Origin: CAZADA01 sp964526675
GTDB taxonomy: Bacteria > Pseudomonadota > Alphaproteobacteria > Caulobacterales > Maricaulaceae
DNA: 12,122 nt
Reading direction: 5' to 3'
NCBI GenBank assembly: GCA_964526675.1
Contig: CAZGLY010000065.1
Location: 1-12,122, forward strand
The position numbers and the translations under genes were made by a program. This document shows, piece after piece, positions 1-7,283 of the stretch (position 1 is the first letter of the stretch; every line of letters begins with the position of its first letter). A model generated the notes under the pieces. The model was not told the origin of the DNA and made no database searches. It saw only the letters and a list, made by a program, of their open reading frames with translations.

Positions 1-313
1 CGCCCTGGAGGCCCTGCTCGCCACGATCGCGGCGCGCCAGGACGCGGACCCGTCGGAGAGCTACACCGCCACACTCCTCGCCCAAGGCCCCGCCCGCATC
101 GCAAAGAAACTCGGCGAGGAGGGGGTGGAGGCCGCGCTGGCCGGCGCGCTGGAAGACCGCGCGGCGCTGGCGGCCGAAAGCGCCGACGTGCTCTACCACC
201 TGGCCGTGCTCTGGGCGGCGGTGGGCGTGCGCCCGGAGGACGTCGCGGCCGAACTCGCGCGCCGCGCCGGGACCTCAGGCCTCGCCGAGAAAGCCGCCCG
301 CCGCGACCCCTAG
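1..313 (+). CDS. hisE: Phosphoribosyl-ATP pyrophosphohydrolase, 3' part (5' end outside window)
   Basis: HisE hydrolyses phosphoribosyl-ATP to phosphoribosyl-AMP and pyrophosphate, the second step of histidine synthesis, in the cytosol. The frame is open from base 2 to the TAG at 311-313, giving 103 visible residues. The all-helical MazG-like fold is recognisable from the SYTA segment, the K-K-L-G-E-E-G-V-E metal-binding helix, the second acidic helix E-S-A-D-V-L-Y-H, and the closing R-R-A-G-T-S-G-L-A-E-K tail typical of the family. Full HisE proteins are usually about 105-110 residues, so only a few N-terminal residues are probably missing. In many alphaproteobacteria hisE closes a his cluster; that cluster would lie to the left, outside the window. 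It converges on the nuclease gene with 7 bases between the two stop codons. Confidence 0.93.
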   Translation, partial: ALEALLATIAARQDADPSESYTATLLAQGPARIAKKLGEEGVEAALAGALEDRAALAAESADVLYHLAVLWAAVGVRPEDVAAELARRAGTSGLAEKAARRDP

Positions 314-320
314 CGGCTCC

Positions 321-1592
321 CTAACGCATGCGCTTGTTCATAAACGCGATGACATGGCCCTCGCGCTTGGCTTCCGCCTTGCCGTACGCGACCACGTCAA
401 GCAACCGCCCGGCCTTGGTGGTCAAGCGGATCACGCCGTCGTCGTTCACCAGGCGCACGGGCTTGAGCGGGTGGACCTTCGCGGTCTCGCCCGGGCCGAG
501 CGTGCCGGAGAGCGCTTTCTTGCGATCGGCTTTGTCGCGCAGCACGAGATCGCCGAGCGGGGCCGACGTCGGGCCGAGATTGACGATCGTCACCCACTCC
601 TCCTCCGACTCTTTGCCGGCGGGGTTCACCATCGCCGCCATGATGTAGAGGCCGGACACCGGCCGCTGCTCGCCCGTGCGCGGTTGATGGGGATCGATGA
701 TGTCGATGTCGCGGTTGACCTCGTGCATCTCGGGAAAGGCGGTCACCCCGATCGCGCGCGCCTCCTCGCCCGGCTCGAAGAACATCGGGTTGGCGGCGGC
801 GACCTCCGGCGGGAACTTCAGCCCTGTCAGCTCCTCGATCTGGCGCACGGACACCTGGTAGCGCTGGAGCATGCTCGGGCGCCAGCCTTCGTCGTCGGCG
901 ATGATCTCCGGGCTCTGCGGGATGATGAACGCCCGCGCCGACAGCGCGTCCGGCGTGTCCCGGTGGCGAAACACCATGACCTTAAAGAAGGCGCTCGGCA
1001 CCGGCGCCGGCGGTTCGCCATGCGGGCGGATGAACAGGTTCACGTCGCTGTAGATTGGCCCGGTGAAGACGATCAGACGCTCGTTGGCGTCTTCCTTAAA
1101 GGTCCGAATCCACGCCTCCAGCGCCTCCCACTCGTCGCCGTTGAAGAAGCGGTGCTGGAGCGTGGCGTTGGTCCAGTAATAGGTCTCATCGGAGGCGAAT
1201 TTCGCGTCGATCTTGGTGTCGCCCCAGGCGATGCCGGCCCGCGGGGCGACATGACCACGGTCATACAGATTCGGCTCGCCGGCGCGGTCTTTGTAGTATT
1301 CATTGTCGAGCTGCACTTGATGATCGACGCGCGTATCAAAGCGCCAACTGCGGCCGCCAAGGCCTGAGACGCGCTTGTTTTGATCCATATTCGCGGCTGC
1401 ATAGACGCAGCTGCGGAGCACCTTGTTCATCACCAGCGTGTAGTTGGGATAGTGCAGAAACCGCCCGCCCGGCAGCTCGTCCGAGCGAAAGATTTCGCCC
1501 TCGAGCTGCGGCAGAAACGTCGGGAGCGACACCCGGAACCTGTCTTTGTCCTCCTCCTTCGACGCCAAAAAGTCGTCCTGATACCCGCGCAT
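321..1592 (-). CDS. DNA/RNA non-specific endonuclease (NUC family) with C-terminal lamin-tail-like domain
   Basis: This 423-residue protein carries the hallmark NUC motif D-R-G-H at residues 111-114 (His114 would be the general base), followed about 28 residues later by T-N-A-T-L-Q (Asn142, expected Mg ligand) and a downstream N-G-D-E-W-E-A-L-E helix, the order seen in Serratia nuclease and EndoG relatives. The nuclease fold covers roughly residues 45-260. Residues about 311-417 look like a lamin-tail (LTD) beta sandwich: E-W-V-T-I-V-N-L-G, then G-D-L-V-L-R-D, a G-P-G-E-T turn, and a final L-L-D-V-V-A-Y strand. I chose the ATG at 1590-1592 because GAGGGGGAACGCT directly precedes it, a good Shine-Dalgarno; the open frame continues upstream but without an ATG. 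Read this way there is no signal peptide, unusual for a family that is often secreted. No immunity gene is adjacent. Nuclease class is confident; biological role is unknown. Confidence 0.85.
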   Translation of the reverse strand: MRGYQDDFLASKEEDKDRFRVSLPTFLPQLEGEIFRSDELPGGRFLHYPNYTLVMNKVLRSCVYAAANMDQNKRVSGLGGRSWRFDTRVDHQVQLDNEYYKDRAGEPNLYDRGHVAPRAGIAWGDTKIDAKFASDETYYWTNATLQHRFFNGDEWEALEAWIRTFKEDANERLIVFTGPIYSDVNLFIRPHGEPPAPVPSAFFKVMVFRHRDTPDALSARAFIIPQSPEIIADDEGWRPSMLQRYQVSVRQIEELTGLKFPPEVAAANPMFFEPGEEARAIGVTAFPEMHEVNRDIDIIDPHQPRTGEQRPVSGLYIMAAMVNPAGKESEEEWVTIVNLGPTSAPLGDLVLRDKADRKKALSGTLGPGETAKVHPLKPVRLVNDDGVIRLTTKAGRLLDVVAYGKAEAKREGHVIAFMNKRMR

Positions 1593-1823
1593 AGCGTTCC
1601 CCCTCGCCCAGGCGCGCCGACGGGCGCCAGGCCGCGGCGGTGCGAACCAACTGTCAGCCCGCCCTCGACCGCGAGGGGGGATCGATAACGTGGCGCACAC
1701 ACACGACGCCGAAATGATCAAGAAGATTGCGACCAACCGTCGCCGCGATTGGTCTTCAGTTACAAGTGGGTAGGTGAATACTACCAGGCTCGCCTTCCCG
1801 CGCAACAACGCGGCGCGGCGCCG
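1593..1823 (-). other. Spacer between smr and the nuclease gene, with a 6-bp hairpin
   Basis: This 231-base gap is less GC-rich than its flanks in 1681-1760 and probably holds the nuclease promoter; no clear -35/-10 pair was found. CCCTCG (1662-1667) and CGAGGG (1672-1677) form a GC-rich stem with a 4-base loop. No U-tract follows on the minus strand, so it is not a convincing terminator for the tim44 operon and may lie in the nuclease mRNA leader. Confidence 0.4.
1599..1605 (-). promoter_or_regulatory. Ribosome binding site deciding the nuclease start
   Basis: On the minus strand GAGGGGG lies 6 bases before the ATG at 1590-1592. It is the only good Shine-Dalgarno I found in the upstream part of this frame, and it sets the start 72 codons inside the longest open frame. 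Confidence 0.6.
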
Positions 1824-2495
1824 TCATCCCCGCTTCAGGAACACGTAGAACGCACCGGCGCCGCCATGCTTGGGGTGCGCGGGCGCGTAGCCGGCCACCC
1901 AAGCCCGCAAGTCCGGCTCCGCGAGCCATTGCGGCAGTGTGCGGCGCAGCACTCCGGGCTCGGACCGGGCGAACATGTCAAACGGGCGCGCGGGATCCTC
2001 GGTCGTCAGCTTCAGACCCTTGCCCGTGATCACGAGCACGCACTGATCGCCGCGTCCGCGCGCGCGCCGCAAAAAGTCGTGAAGCTGCGCGCGCGCCTGG
2101 ATCTGGCTCAACCCGTGGAGATCAAGGCGCCCGTCAATCTCGCGCTTGCCGCGCCGCGTGCGCCGATCCGTCATGGTGATCAAAGACGTGTGGACGTGGT
2201 CGCGGCCGGCGGCTTCCGGCCCGACGGCCGGCGCATGGCGGTGAGGCGGCGTCGTGGCGCCCCGCAAACTCGGCCGCGCCGCGAGACTGCGCGCATCCCC
2301 CGGGTGAGCTTGATCGGGGCTTCGCTCCGGAACGGACGCCGCGATCGGCGGGGCGTCGGTCGCGGTCGCTGGCCGCGGCGCGCCTCCCTCCTTCGACTTT
2401 AAGGGCCGCACGCCTGAAACGTTGACGATGTGGGCCCAGAGCCGGGCCTCCTCTGGCGACAGCTGCCGCGGCCGGCGGTTTTTCGGGCCGCTCAC
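1824..2495 (-). CDS. Smr-domain protein
   Basis: This 223-residue protein has a C-terminal Smr domain (about residues 118-222) with the two signature motifs L-D-L-H-G (124-128) and T-G-K-G (157-160), and ends with H-G-G-A-G-A-F-Y-V-F-L-K-R, the usual last strand. Smr domains bind or nick nucleic acids; stand-alone bacterial versions act on branched DNA or on RNA at stalled ribosomes, but which applies here cannot be read from the sequence. Residues 35-105 are proline-, alanine- and arginine-rich and probably disordered; the N-terminal R-x-L-S-P-E-E-x-x-L-W segment is typical of alphaproteobacterial members. The start is the GTG at 2493-2495, overlapping the mltA stop as GTGA, so translation is probably coupled. 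The open frame reaches further upstream, but that part lies inside mltA. It is the last gene of the tim44-mltA-smr operon. Confidence 0.9.
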   Translation of the reverse strand: MSGPKNRRPRQLSPEEARLWAHIVNVSGVRPLKSKEGGAPRPATATDAPPIAASVPERSPDQAHPGDARSLAARPSLRGATTPPHRHAPAVGPEAAGRDHVHTSLITMTDRRTRRGKREIDGRLDLHGLSQIQARAQLHDFLRRARGRGDQCVLVITGKGLKLTTEDPARPFDMFARSEPGVLRRTLPQWLAEPDLRAWVAGYAPAHPKHGGAGAFYVFLKRG

Positions 2496-3799
2496 GGCTC
2501 GGACGCCGCGGCGGCGGCGCTCACCGCACGCGGCGCGAGGCCAAACCACGCCGCGCGGTGACGCACACGCGCCGCGTCAGCCCCCGCCTCCGGCCCGGCT
2601 CCAAAGAACAAATCGCCGCGCAACGGGCCTTTGATGGCGGCGCCGGCGTCCTGCGCCACGCCAAACCGTGGGGCGGGCGCGTCCCGGCCCTCCGGCGCGA
2701 TCCACATCAGAGCGCCATACTGATGATAAGCGGGGTCCACCGCCAGGCTGACGCCGGGCCTCAAGCGCGCTCCGGCGGCCCCGACCGGCCCCTCGCTGGG
2801 ATCGGCAATGTCCTCAAACTTAAAGAACACGTAGCGTGGATTGCGCGCGATAACGGCTGCCGCGACATCCGGAGCGGCCACGTCCAGCCACCGCTTCACG
2901 CCCGCGTTGGACGCGATCCCACGCGGCAAAAGCCCCAGCTCCATCAGTTGTTCCGCCACCGACCGGTAGGGTTTGCCGTTGGTGCCGTCCCACGCGGCCC
3001 GCACGATCTGGCCGTCAGCGAACCGCACCCGCCCCGACCCTTGAATCTGCAGGAACAGCACGTCCGATCGCCGGCCCCACGCCAGCGGTTCGCGCGCGCT
3101 GGCGACGATCGTGGCGCGATCGGGGTAGGGCCGAAGATCCCCGCCCGCCGTGCGCTGTAAGACCACCGGCTCCCCCTGAGCGCGCGGCCGCGTCACCAGG
3201 TCCGCAGGGCGGGCGAGAATCGGTTCGTCAAACGGGCCGATCGCTTGCTGCCGCACATCAACAATCGGCTCGAAATACGCGGTGACCACGCCGGAGGGAC
3301 TCGTCTCCGTCGCCGGTGCGGCGAGCGCGAAGGGCTGGAAGTTCAGCTCGAAAAACCCGCGCGCCGCCGCCGCGCGTTCGGCGGTCGTGGCGGCCGCATC
3401 CTCCCCCGCCGACGACGCGAAACTCTGGGCCAGCACGCCCGCGTCGCGGCAGGTGCGCGCCCAGGCCGCGTGGCCCCGAGGCAGGAGCCCATCCTTGCGG
3501 CGATCCGCCGGCGCAAACCGCGCGCAGGTGTCGGCGTAGGCCAACACGGCCTCGGCATGATCGCCCTGATCCCATCCCGGGAGGGCGGCGAACGGCACGG
3601 CCACCGCGTTGATGGTCGGATGAAACGACGGCGGGGCCTCGACCTCCTCCAACCGCAGAGGAGCCACCTCCGGCGGCGCTTCGGGAGGCCCGCCCGCGCA
3701 CGCGACGAGCGCCAACGCCACGGAGACCGCGGCGAACGCCCCAACACCCCGGACGCGGCGCAATGACGAGCCCCGGGGAGTGCGCGCCGGGCGTTCCAT
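2492..3799 (-). CDS. mltA: Membrane-bound lytic murein transglycosylase A, lipoprotein
   Basis: MltA cleaves the MurNAc-GlcNAc bond of peptidoglycan to give 1,6-anhydromuropeptides at the inner face of the outer membrane. The 435-residue product begins with an Arg-rich n-region and hydrophobic stretch ending in the lipobox L-V-A-C (Cys34, followed by Ala, compatible with outer-membrane sorting). The MltA barrel shows T-A-Y-F-E-P, L-Q-I-Q-G-S-G and D-G-T-N-G-K-P-Y-R-S; the C-terminal 3D domain shows V-A-Q-D-A-G-A-A-I-K-G-P-L-R-G-D (about 381-396), where the family's catalytic Asp lies, then F-F-G-A-G-P-E-A-G. The start is the ATG at 3797-3799, preceded by AAAGGGA and only 2 bases after the tim44 stop; the longer frame runs into tim44. 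The C-terminus is Ala-rich and overlaps smr by 4 bases. All key family motifs appear intact. Confidence 0.94.
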   Translation of the reverse strand: MERPARTPRGSSLRRVRGVGAFAAVSVALALVACAGGPPEAPPEVAPLRLEEVEAPPSFHPTINAVAVPFAALPGWDQGDHAEAVLAYADTCARFAPADRRKDGLLPRGHAAWARTCRDAGVLAQSFASSAGEDAAATTAERAAAARGFFELNFQPFALAAPATETSPSGVVTAYFEPIVDVRQQAIGPFDEPILARPADLVTRPRAQGEPVVLQRTAGGDLRPYPDRATIVASAREPLAWGRRSDVLFLQIQGSGRVRFADGQIVRAAWDGTNGKPYRSVAEQLMELGLLPRGIASNAGVKRWLDVAAPDVAAAVIARNPRYVFFKFEDIADPSEGPVGAAGARLRPGVSLAVDPAYHQYGALMWIAPEGRDAPAPRFGVAQDAGAAIKGPLRGDLFFGAGPEAGADAARVRHRAAWFGLAPRAVSAAAAASEP

Positions 3800-3801
3800 G
3801 C

Positions 3802-4422
3802 TTATCCCTTTGTGACTTTTGACAGCCGCCAATTGGGGTTGTCCGACGCCACCTCGCGCTGGAACGTCCACACCTCATCCACGCGTTTCGCGTGCTCAGC
3901 GTCGCCGTCAATCACCACGCCCTGGCCATCGCGCAACGCCGACGTGATGTCGGCGGAGAACCGCACGGACACGGACGCCACGCCCGCGTTCAGTTCCGCC
4001 TCCTCCACCTCCGCGGAGGCGAGCCGGACCAATTCGAACACCTGCTCATGGCCCGCGCTGTCGCGGCTTTCGATGGCGCTCAACCACTTTTCGTAGACGT
4101 TGGGCGAGAGCAACGCTTCCAGCGCGCCGCGATCACCCTCCGCGAACGCGCGGCCGACAATCGCGTACGCCTCGCGCGCCCCGCTCAAAAAGGCGTCAGG
4201 GTCAAACACGCCGTCTGCAGAGCGAATCGCCTCCATGCCCGCGGCTGCCGGGCCGGTGAAGGCTGGGCGCGGACCTGAGGGGGTCCGTGAGCCCGTCGGG
4301 GCGCGCGGGGCGGCCTCCGTGTTCGGCTCCTCCCCGGTGCGGCGCCCGAGAACCATGTACAAACGCAGCGCAAAAAGGACTGCGATCGTCGCAAACAGCA
4401 ATATGGGGAACAGATCGCCCAC
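3802..4422 (-). CDS. Tim44-domain membrane protein (TimA-like)
   Basis: This 206-residue protein has one N-terminal membrane segment (about residues 3-23) followed by L-G-R-R-T-G, a Pro/Ala-rich linker (about 28-60), and a Tim44 domain (about 70-200) with F-L-S-G-A-R-E-A-Y-A-I-V, an acidic L-L-S-P-N-V-Y segment, V-D-E-V-W-T-F-Q-R and a terminal N-P-N-W-R-L. Tim44 is a mitochondrial presequence-import subunit; bacterial relatives are inner-membrane proteins that face the cytosol or bind peptides, with no settled function. I chose the GTG at 4420-4422 because GGAGG sits exactly 9 bases upstream; the longer frame begins at a TTG with no ribosome site. It is the first gene of the tim44-mltA-smr operon and is divergent from secB, an order I recall from other alphaproteobacteria. 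That pairing suggests an envelope role, but this is inference. Confidence 0.9.
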   Translation of the reverse strand: MGDLFPILLFATIAVLFALRLYMVLGRRTGEEPNTEAAPRAPTGSRTPSGPRPAFTGPAAAGMEAIRSADGVFDPDAFLSGAREAYAIVGRAFAEGDRGALEALLSPNVYEKWLSAIESRDSAGHEQVFELVRLASAEVEEAELNAGVASVSVRFSADITSALRDGQGVVIDGDAEHAKRVDEVWTFQREVASDNPNWRLSKVTKG

Positions 4423-4431
4423 GCGAAAATG

Positions 4432-4436
4432 CCTCC
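4432..4436 (-). promoter_or_regulatory. Ribosome binding site deciding the tim44 start
   Basis: GGAGG on the minus strand lies 9 bases before the GTG at 4420-4422. It fits that start and not the in-frame TTG at 4441-4443, so the GTG is preferred. Confidence 0.65.
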
Positions 4437-4448
4437 GTCTCAAACACG

Positions 4449-4477
4449 CATATAGGCGGTGTTGCGCGGCTCGTCAG
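4449..4477 (-). promoter_or_regulatory. Candidate sigma70-type promoter for tim44-mltA-smr
   Basis: On the minus strand CTGACG (4472-4477) and TATATG (4449-4454) are separated by 17 bases. Each matches 4 of 6 consensus positions. Transcription would begin near 4442, giving a short leader that just includes the GGAGG ribosome site. This is prediction by eye only. Confidence 0.35.
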
Positions 4478-4563
4478 CCCGCCGCCTTGCCGGGTTCCGT
4501 CCCCCGTGATAGCCCCCGCCCAGATCTTTTTCGACCGTAGAGAACACGAAAGCCCGGCATCAC

Positions 4564-5076
4564 ATGGCTGACACACCCGACTCACACAACGACGCCGCGA
4601 GCGGCGACGCCCCGACGCCGCAAATCCGTGTTTTGGCGCAATATATTAAAGATTTGTCTTTCGAAAATCCCAGCGCCCCCGGCAGTCTGCGTGCTGGACA
4701 AGACTCCCCGCAAATAGACATGGGCATTGATGTGCAAGCCCGTCGGGCGGACGAACACGCGTATGAAGTTGTTCTGAACCTCGAAGCGAAAGCCCATCGC
4801 GGCGATACGGTCGCCTTCATTGTTGAATTGAAGTACGCGGGTTTGTTTCACTTTGTGAACATGCCGGAAAACGCGATCGAACAAATGCTGTTGATCGAAT
4901 CGCCCCGCATGCTCTTCCCGTTTGCGCGACGGCTAATGGCTGAAGTCACGCGCGACGGCGGTTTTCCTCCGCTCTACATCGATCCGATTGATTTCGCCGG
5001 TCTCTATTTGGCGCAGAAGCGTCGGGCCGAAGCCGGATCAGATCCAGCGGACGGCGCGCCCACCGCGCAGGCTTAG
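4564..5076 (+). CDS. secB: Protein-export chaperone SecB
   Basis: SecB is a cytosolic homotetrameric chaperone that holds precursors unfolded and hands them to SecA. The 170-residue product shows the family's I-K-D-L-S-F-E-N-P (28-36), E-L-K-Y-A-G-L-F (88-95), L-L-I-E-S-P-R-M-L-F-P-F-A-R (109-122) and P-I-D-F-A-G-L-Y (141-148). Residues 1-18 and the last 15 or so are low-complexity extensions beyond the core. The ATG at 4564 has only a weak upstream purine stretch (GAAAG, well upstream), but no better start precedes the conserved core. The first third of the gene uses noticeably more A/T-rich codons (around 4640-4670) than its neighbours. It is divergent from tim44 and converges on dnaQ, with 11 bases between stops. 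It is one of only two genes here, with hisE, that point toward the proposed origin. Confidence 0.96.
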   Translation: MADTPDSHNDAASGDAPTPQIRVLAQYIKDLSFENPSAPGSLRAGQDSPQIDMGIDVQARRADEHAYEVVLNLEAKAHRGDTVAFIVELKYAGLFHFVNMPENAIEQMLLIESPRMLFPFARRLMAEVTRDGGFPPLYIDPIDFAGLYLAQKRRAEAGSDPADGAPTAQA

Positions 5077-5087
5077 GGACGATCGGC

Positions 5088-5783
5088 TCAACCGTCCGAC
5101 GCGCGAACCTTCGCCCACAGAGGATCCGCCCCGAGAGTGGCGACGAAGGTCGCGTGCGCTTCATGCTCTTCGGACGTGCTCAGCGGGCCTTTCGGGCGCT
5201 TCTCAGCGATCGCGGACACACTGCGCCGCGCCGCGCGCGCCCCTTGATCCACCGTTAGATCGAGAGACTGTTCCCGCCCGCCATTGAGGTGGAGATACAC
5301 CTCCGCCAACAGGCGCGCGTCCAACAGAGCGCCGTGCTTGTCGCGCGCTTCGAGGCTGACGTTGAAGCGCTTGCACAGGGCGTCGAGCGAGTTGTGCATG
5401 CCCGGAAACATCGTGCGCGCCAGCTCAAGCGTGTCAAACCAGCGCGCGATGGGGATCGCCTCAAGCCCCGCGCGCTTCAACTCCATATTGAGGAACCCGC
5501 GGTCGAAGGACGCGTTGTGCGCGACCACCCGTGCGTCCCCGATAAAGTCCAGCAAGCGCTCCACGTGCGCTGCGAACACGGGTTTGTCCGCCAGAAACTC
5601 GTTGGTGAGGCCCGTGATCTCCACGGCCTTGGCGTCAAGGACACGCTCCGGATTCACGTAAGCCTGGAACGTCCGGCCGGTCGGAATGTAGTCGACCACC
5701 TCCACGCACCCGAGCTCGGTAATGCGATCACCCGACTCGGGATCAAGGCCGGTCGTCTCCACATCGAACACGATCTCACGCAT
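5088..5783 (-). CDS. dnaQ: DNA polymerase III epsilon subunit, 3'-5' proofreading exonuclease
   Basis: Epsilon removes misincorporated bases within the DNA polymerase III core. All DEDDh catalytic residues are visible in the 231-residue product: Asp7 and Glu9 in F-D-V-E-T-T-G (Exo I), Asp94 in H-N-A-S-F-D (Exo II), and His150 with Asp155 in K-H-G-A-L-L-D (Exo III). After the exonuclease domain, Q-S-L-D-L at residues 172-176 resembles the beta-clamp-binding pentapeptide, and the roughly 45-residue tail should contact the polymerase alpha subunit. The ATG at 5781-5783 is preceded by CGGAGCCTGTC, a sound ribosome site. It is the last gene of the ppsR-maf-aroE-coaE-dnaQ run, 28 bases after coaE, and converges on secB. 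Confidence 0.96.
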   Translation of the reverse strand: MREIVFDVETTGLDPESGDRITELGCVEVVDYIPTGRTFQAYVNPERVLDAKAVEITGLTNEFLADKPVFAAHVERLLDFIGDARVVAHNASFDRGFLNMELKRAGLEAIPIARWFDTLELARTMFPGMHNSLDALCKRFNVSLEARDKHGALLDARLLAEVYLHLNGGREQSLDLTVDQGARAARRSVSAIAEKRPKGPLSTSEEHEAHATFVATLGADPLWAKVRASDG

Positions 5784-5811
5784 GACAGGCTCCGATTGGC
5801 GTCGTCGCGCG

Positions 5812-6417
5812 TTACGTCTCAGCCGTCGCGCGGGCGACTAACTCCTTCATGATTCGCGTCACCTGGGCGCGTGCGGCGTCGAGCCCCTCGCCCGTCTCCA
5901 CAACGTAATCCGCGCGAGCCCGCTTCTCGGCGTCCGGCGTTTGACGCGCGCAAATGGCCTCAAACATGGCCTCCGTCATGCCCGGCCGAGCCAAGACGCG
6001 CTCGCGCTGCACGGCCGCAGGCGCGCTCGCCACGACCACGACGTCAACGCCACGGTCGCCGCCCGTCTCAAACAACAGCGGCACGTCCAGAACCGCCACC
6101 GCGCGCCCTTCGCTCTTCGCGTCCGCCAGGAAGATCGCCCGCGCCTCGCCAACCAGCGGGTGGACCAAAGCCTCCAACCGTTTGAGCGCTTCGGAATCGT
6201 CGCGGACCAGCGCCCCAAGCGCCGCTCGATCCACCGTCCCGTCGCTCACCACGCTGGGAAACAGCTCCGCCACCAAGGGAACCGCCGCGCCACCGGGCGC
6301 ATAGAGCCCATGAACCGCAGCGTCGGCGTCGAAGACGGCCGCGCCCACATCCGCAAACATGCGCGCCGTGGTGCTCTTACCCATGCCGATCGAGCCCGTG
6401 AGCCCCACCACGATCAT
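5812..6417 (-). CDS. coaE: Dephospho-CoA kinase
   Basis: CoaE phosphorylates the ribose 3'-hydroxyl of dephospho-CoA with ATP, the last step of coenzyme A synthesis. The 201-residue product starts directly with the P-loop region G-L-T-G-S-I-G-M-G-K-S-T (5-16), followed by D-A-D (30-32), the D-V-P-L-L-F-E lid/substrate segment (111-117), and A-R-Q-x(7)-R-A-R-A-D-Y-V-V (157-173), the usual order and length. Its ATG (6415-6417) overlaps the aroE TGA as ATGA, with GGGAGA about 7 bases before it. Translation is therefore probably coupled to aroE. Confidence 0.95.
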   Translation of the reverse strand: MIVVGLTGSIGMGKSTTARMFADVGAAVFDADAAVHGLYAPGGAAVPLVAELFPSVVSDGTVDRAALGALVRDDSEALKRLEALVHPLVGEARAIFLADAKSEGRAVAVLDVPLLFETGGDRGVDVVVVASAPAAVQRERVLARPGMTEAMFEAICARQTPDAEKRARADYVVETGEGLDAARAQVTRIMKELVARATAET

Positions 6418-7283
6418 GAGGTCGTCTCCCGCTCCGCCAGGGCCGCCAGCAGCACGCCCCGCGCATCCACAGATTCTGGCGGAGCAACACCGAAGAACGC
6501 CTCAAAGCTTGGAATCGCCTGGCCGATCAGCATGTCCAGCCCATCGACGGCAAAGAGCCCACCGCGGCGCGCGGCGCGCAGGAGCGGCGTGTCCAGCGGC
6601 GTGTAGACACTGTCAAACACCACGGCGTCGGACCGGGCCCGCTCCAGCGTCATCGCCAAAGGCGGCTGCCCCGTCATACCGAGGCTTGTTGCGTTGGCGA
6701 CCACGCCGGCCTCGCCGACCAGCGTCTGGCGCTCATCCCAGGGATGAACGCTCAACACCGCGTCAAACGGCCAGCCGCGCGCCACATCCGCTAAGCTTTC
6801 CGCGCGATCCGCGGACCGATTGACGAGCGCCAGACGCCGCCACCCCAACTCCAAAAGCGCAAACACGATGGCTCGCGCAGCGCCGCCCGCACCCAACACC
6901 ACCGCCTGATCATTCCGGCTGGGCTGCGGCGTGTCCCGCAAAGCGTAGCGGACACCCGCCACATCGGTGTTGTCCGCCAGGAGGCCGCCGTGCGGCATGG
7001 CGGTGAGCAGGTTGGCCGCCCCGACCGCCTCGGCCAACGCGCTGCGCTGATCAGCGGCGCGCAGCGCGACTTCCTTGTGAGGCAGCGTCACGTTGAGTCC
7101 GGCAATCCCCAGCATCGGCAAAGCCTGGAAGGCCGTAAGCGCTCTGTCCGGTGAAACCGCGAACGCCCCATAGGCGTGCTCCAGCCCGAGCGCGTTTAAC
7201 CAAGCACGATGAAGGCGCGGGGAGAGCGAATGCGCCACGGGCCAGCCCGCCACCCCCGCAACGCGAGGGCCCCTCTCCGTCAT
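6414..7283 (-). CDS. aroE: Shikimate dehydrogenase (NADP)
   Basis: AroE reduces 3-dehydroshikimate to shikimate with NADPH in aromatic amino-acid synthesis. The 289-residue product shows the shikimate-binding S-L-S-P (19-22), N-V-T-L-P-H-K with the catalytic Lys70, N-T-D with Asp107, the Rossmann glycine motif G-A-G-G-A-A-R-A (131-138), and N-R-S (155-157), whose Arg favours NADP over NAD. N-A-T-S-L-G-M (197-203) and D-S-V-Y-T-P-L-D-T-P-L (224-234) complete the family pattern. Length fits the family (about 270-290). The ATG (7281-7283) overlaps the maf TGA as ATGA and its own ribosome site is poor, so it is likely translated by coupling. Confidence 0.96.
   Translation of the reverse strand: MTERGPRVAGVAGWPVAHSLSPRLHRAWLNALGLEHAYGAFAVSPDRALTAFQALPMLGIAGLNVTLPHKEVALRAADQRSALAEAVGAANLLTAMPHGGLLADNTDVAGVRYALRDTPQPSRNDQAVVLGAGGAARAIVFALLELGWRRLALVNRSADRAESLADVARGWPFDAVLSVHPWDERQTLVGEAGVVANATSLGMTGQPPLAMTLERARSDAVVFDSVYTPLDTPLLRAARRGGLFAVDGLDMLIGQAIPSFEAFFGVAPPESVDARGVLLAALAERETTS

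Noticed and set aside
354..1367. 337-codon open frame on the plus strand
   Set aside because: It lies antisense to the motif-bearing nuclease gene; its product is Arg/His/Ala-rich with no recognisable motif, the usual shadow in GC-rich DNA.
1662..1677. Hairpin CCCTCG/CGAGGG as an intrinsic terminator of the tim44 operon
   Set aside because: No T-run follows on the minus strand and it is nearly 150 bases past the smr stop.
1749..2402. 217-codon open frame on the plus strand
   Set aside because: Antisense to smr, whose LDLHG and TGKG motifs show the coding strand.
5077..5097. GGACG/CGTCC dyad between the convergent secB and dnaQ stops as a bidirectional terminator
   Set aside because: The stem is 5 bp with an 11-base loop and there is no T-tract on either strand.
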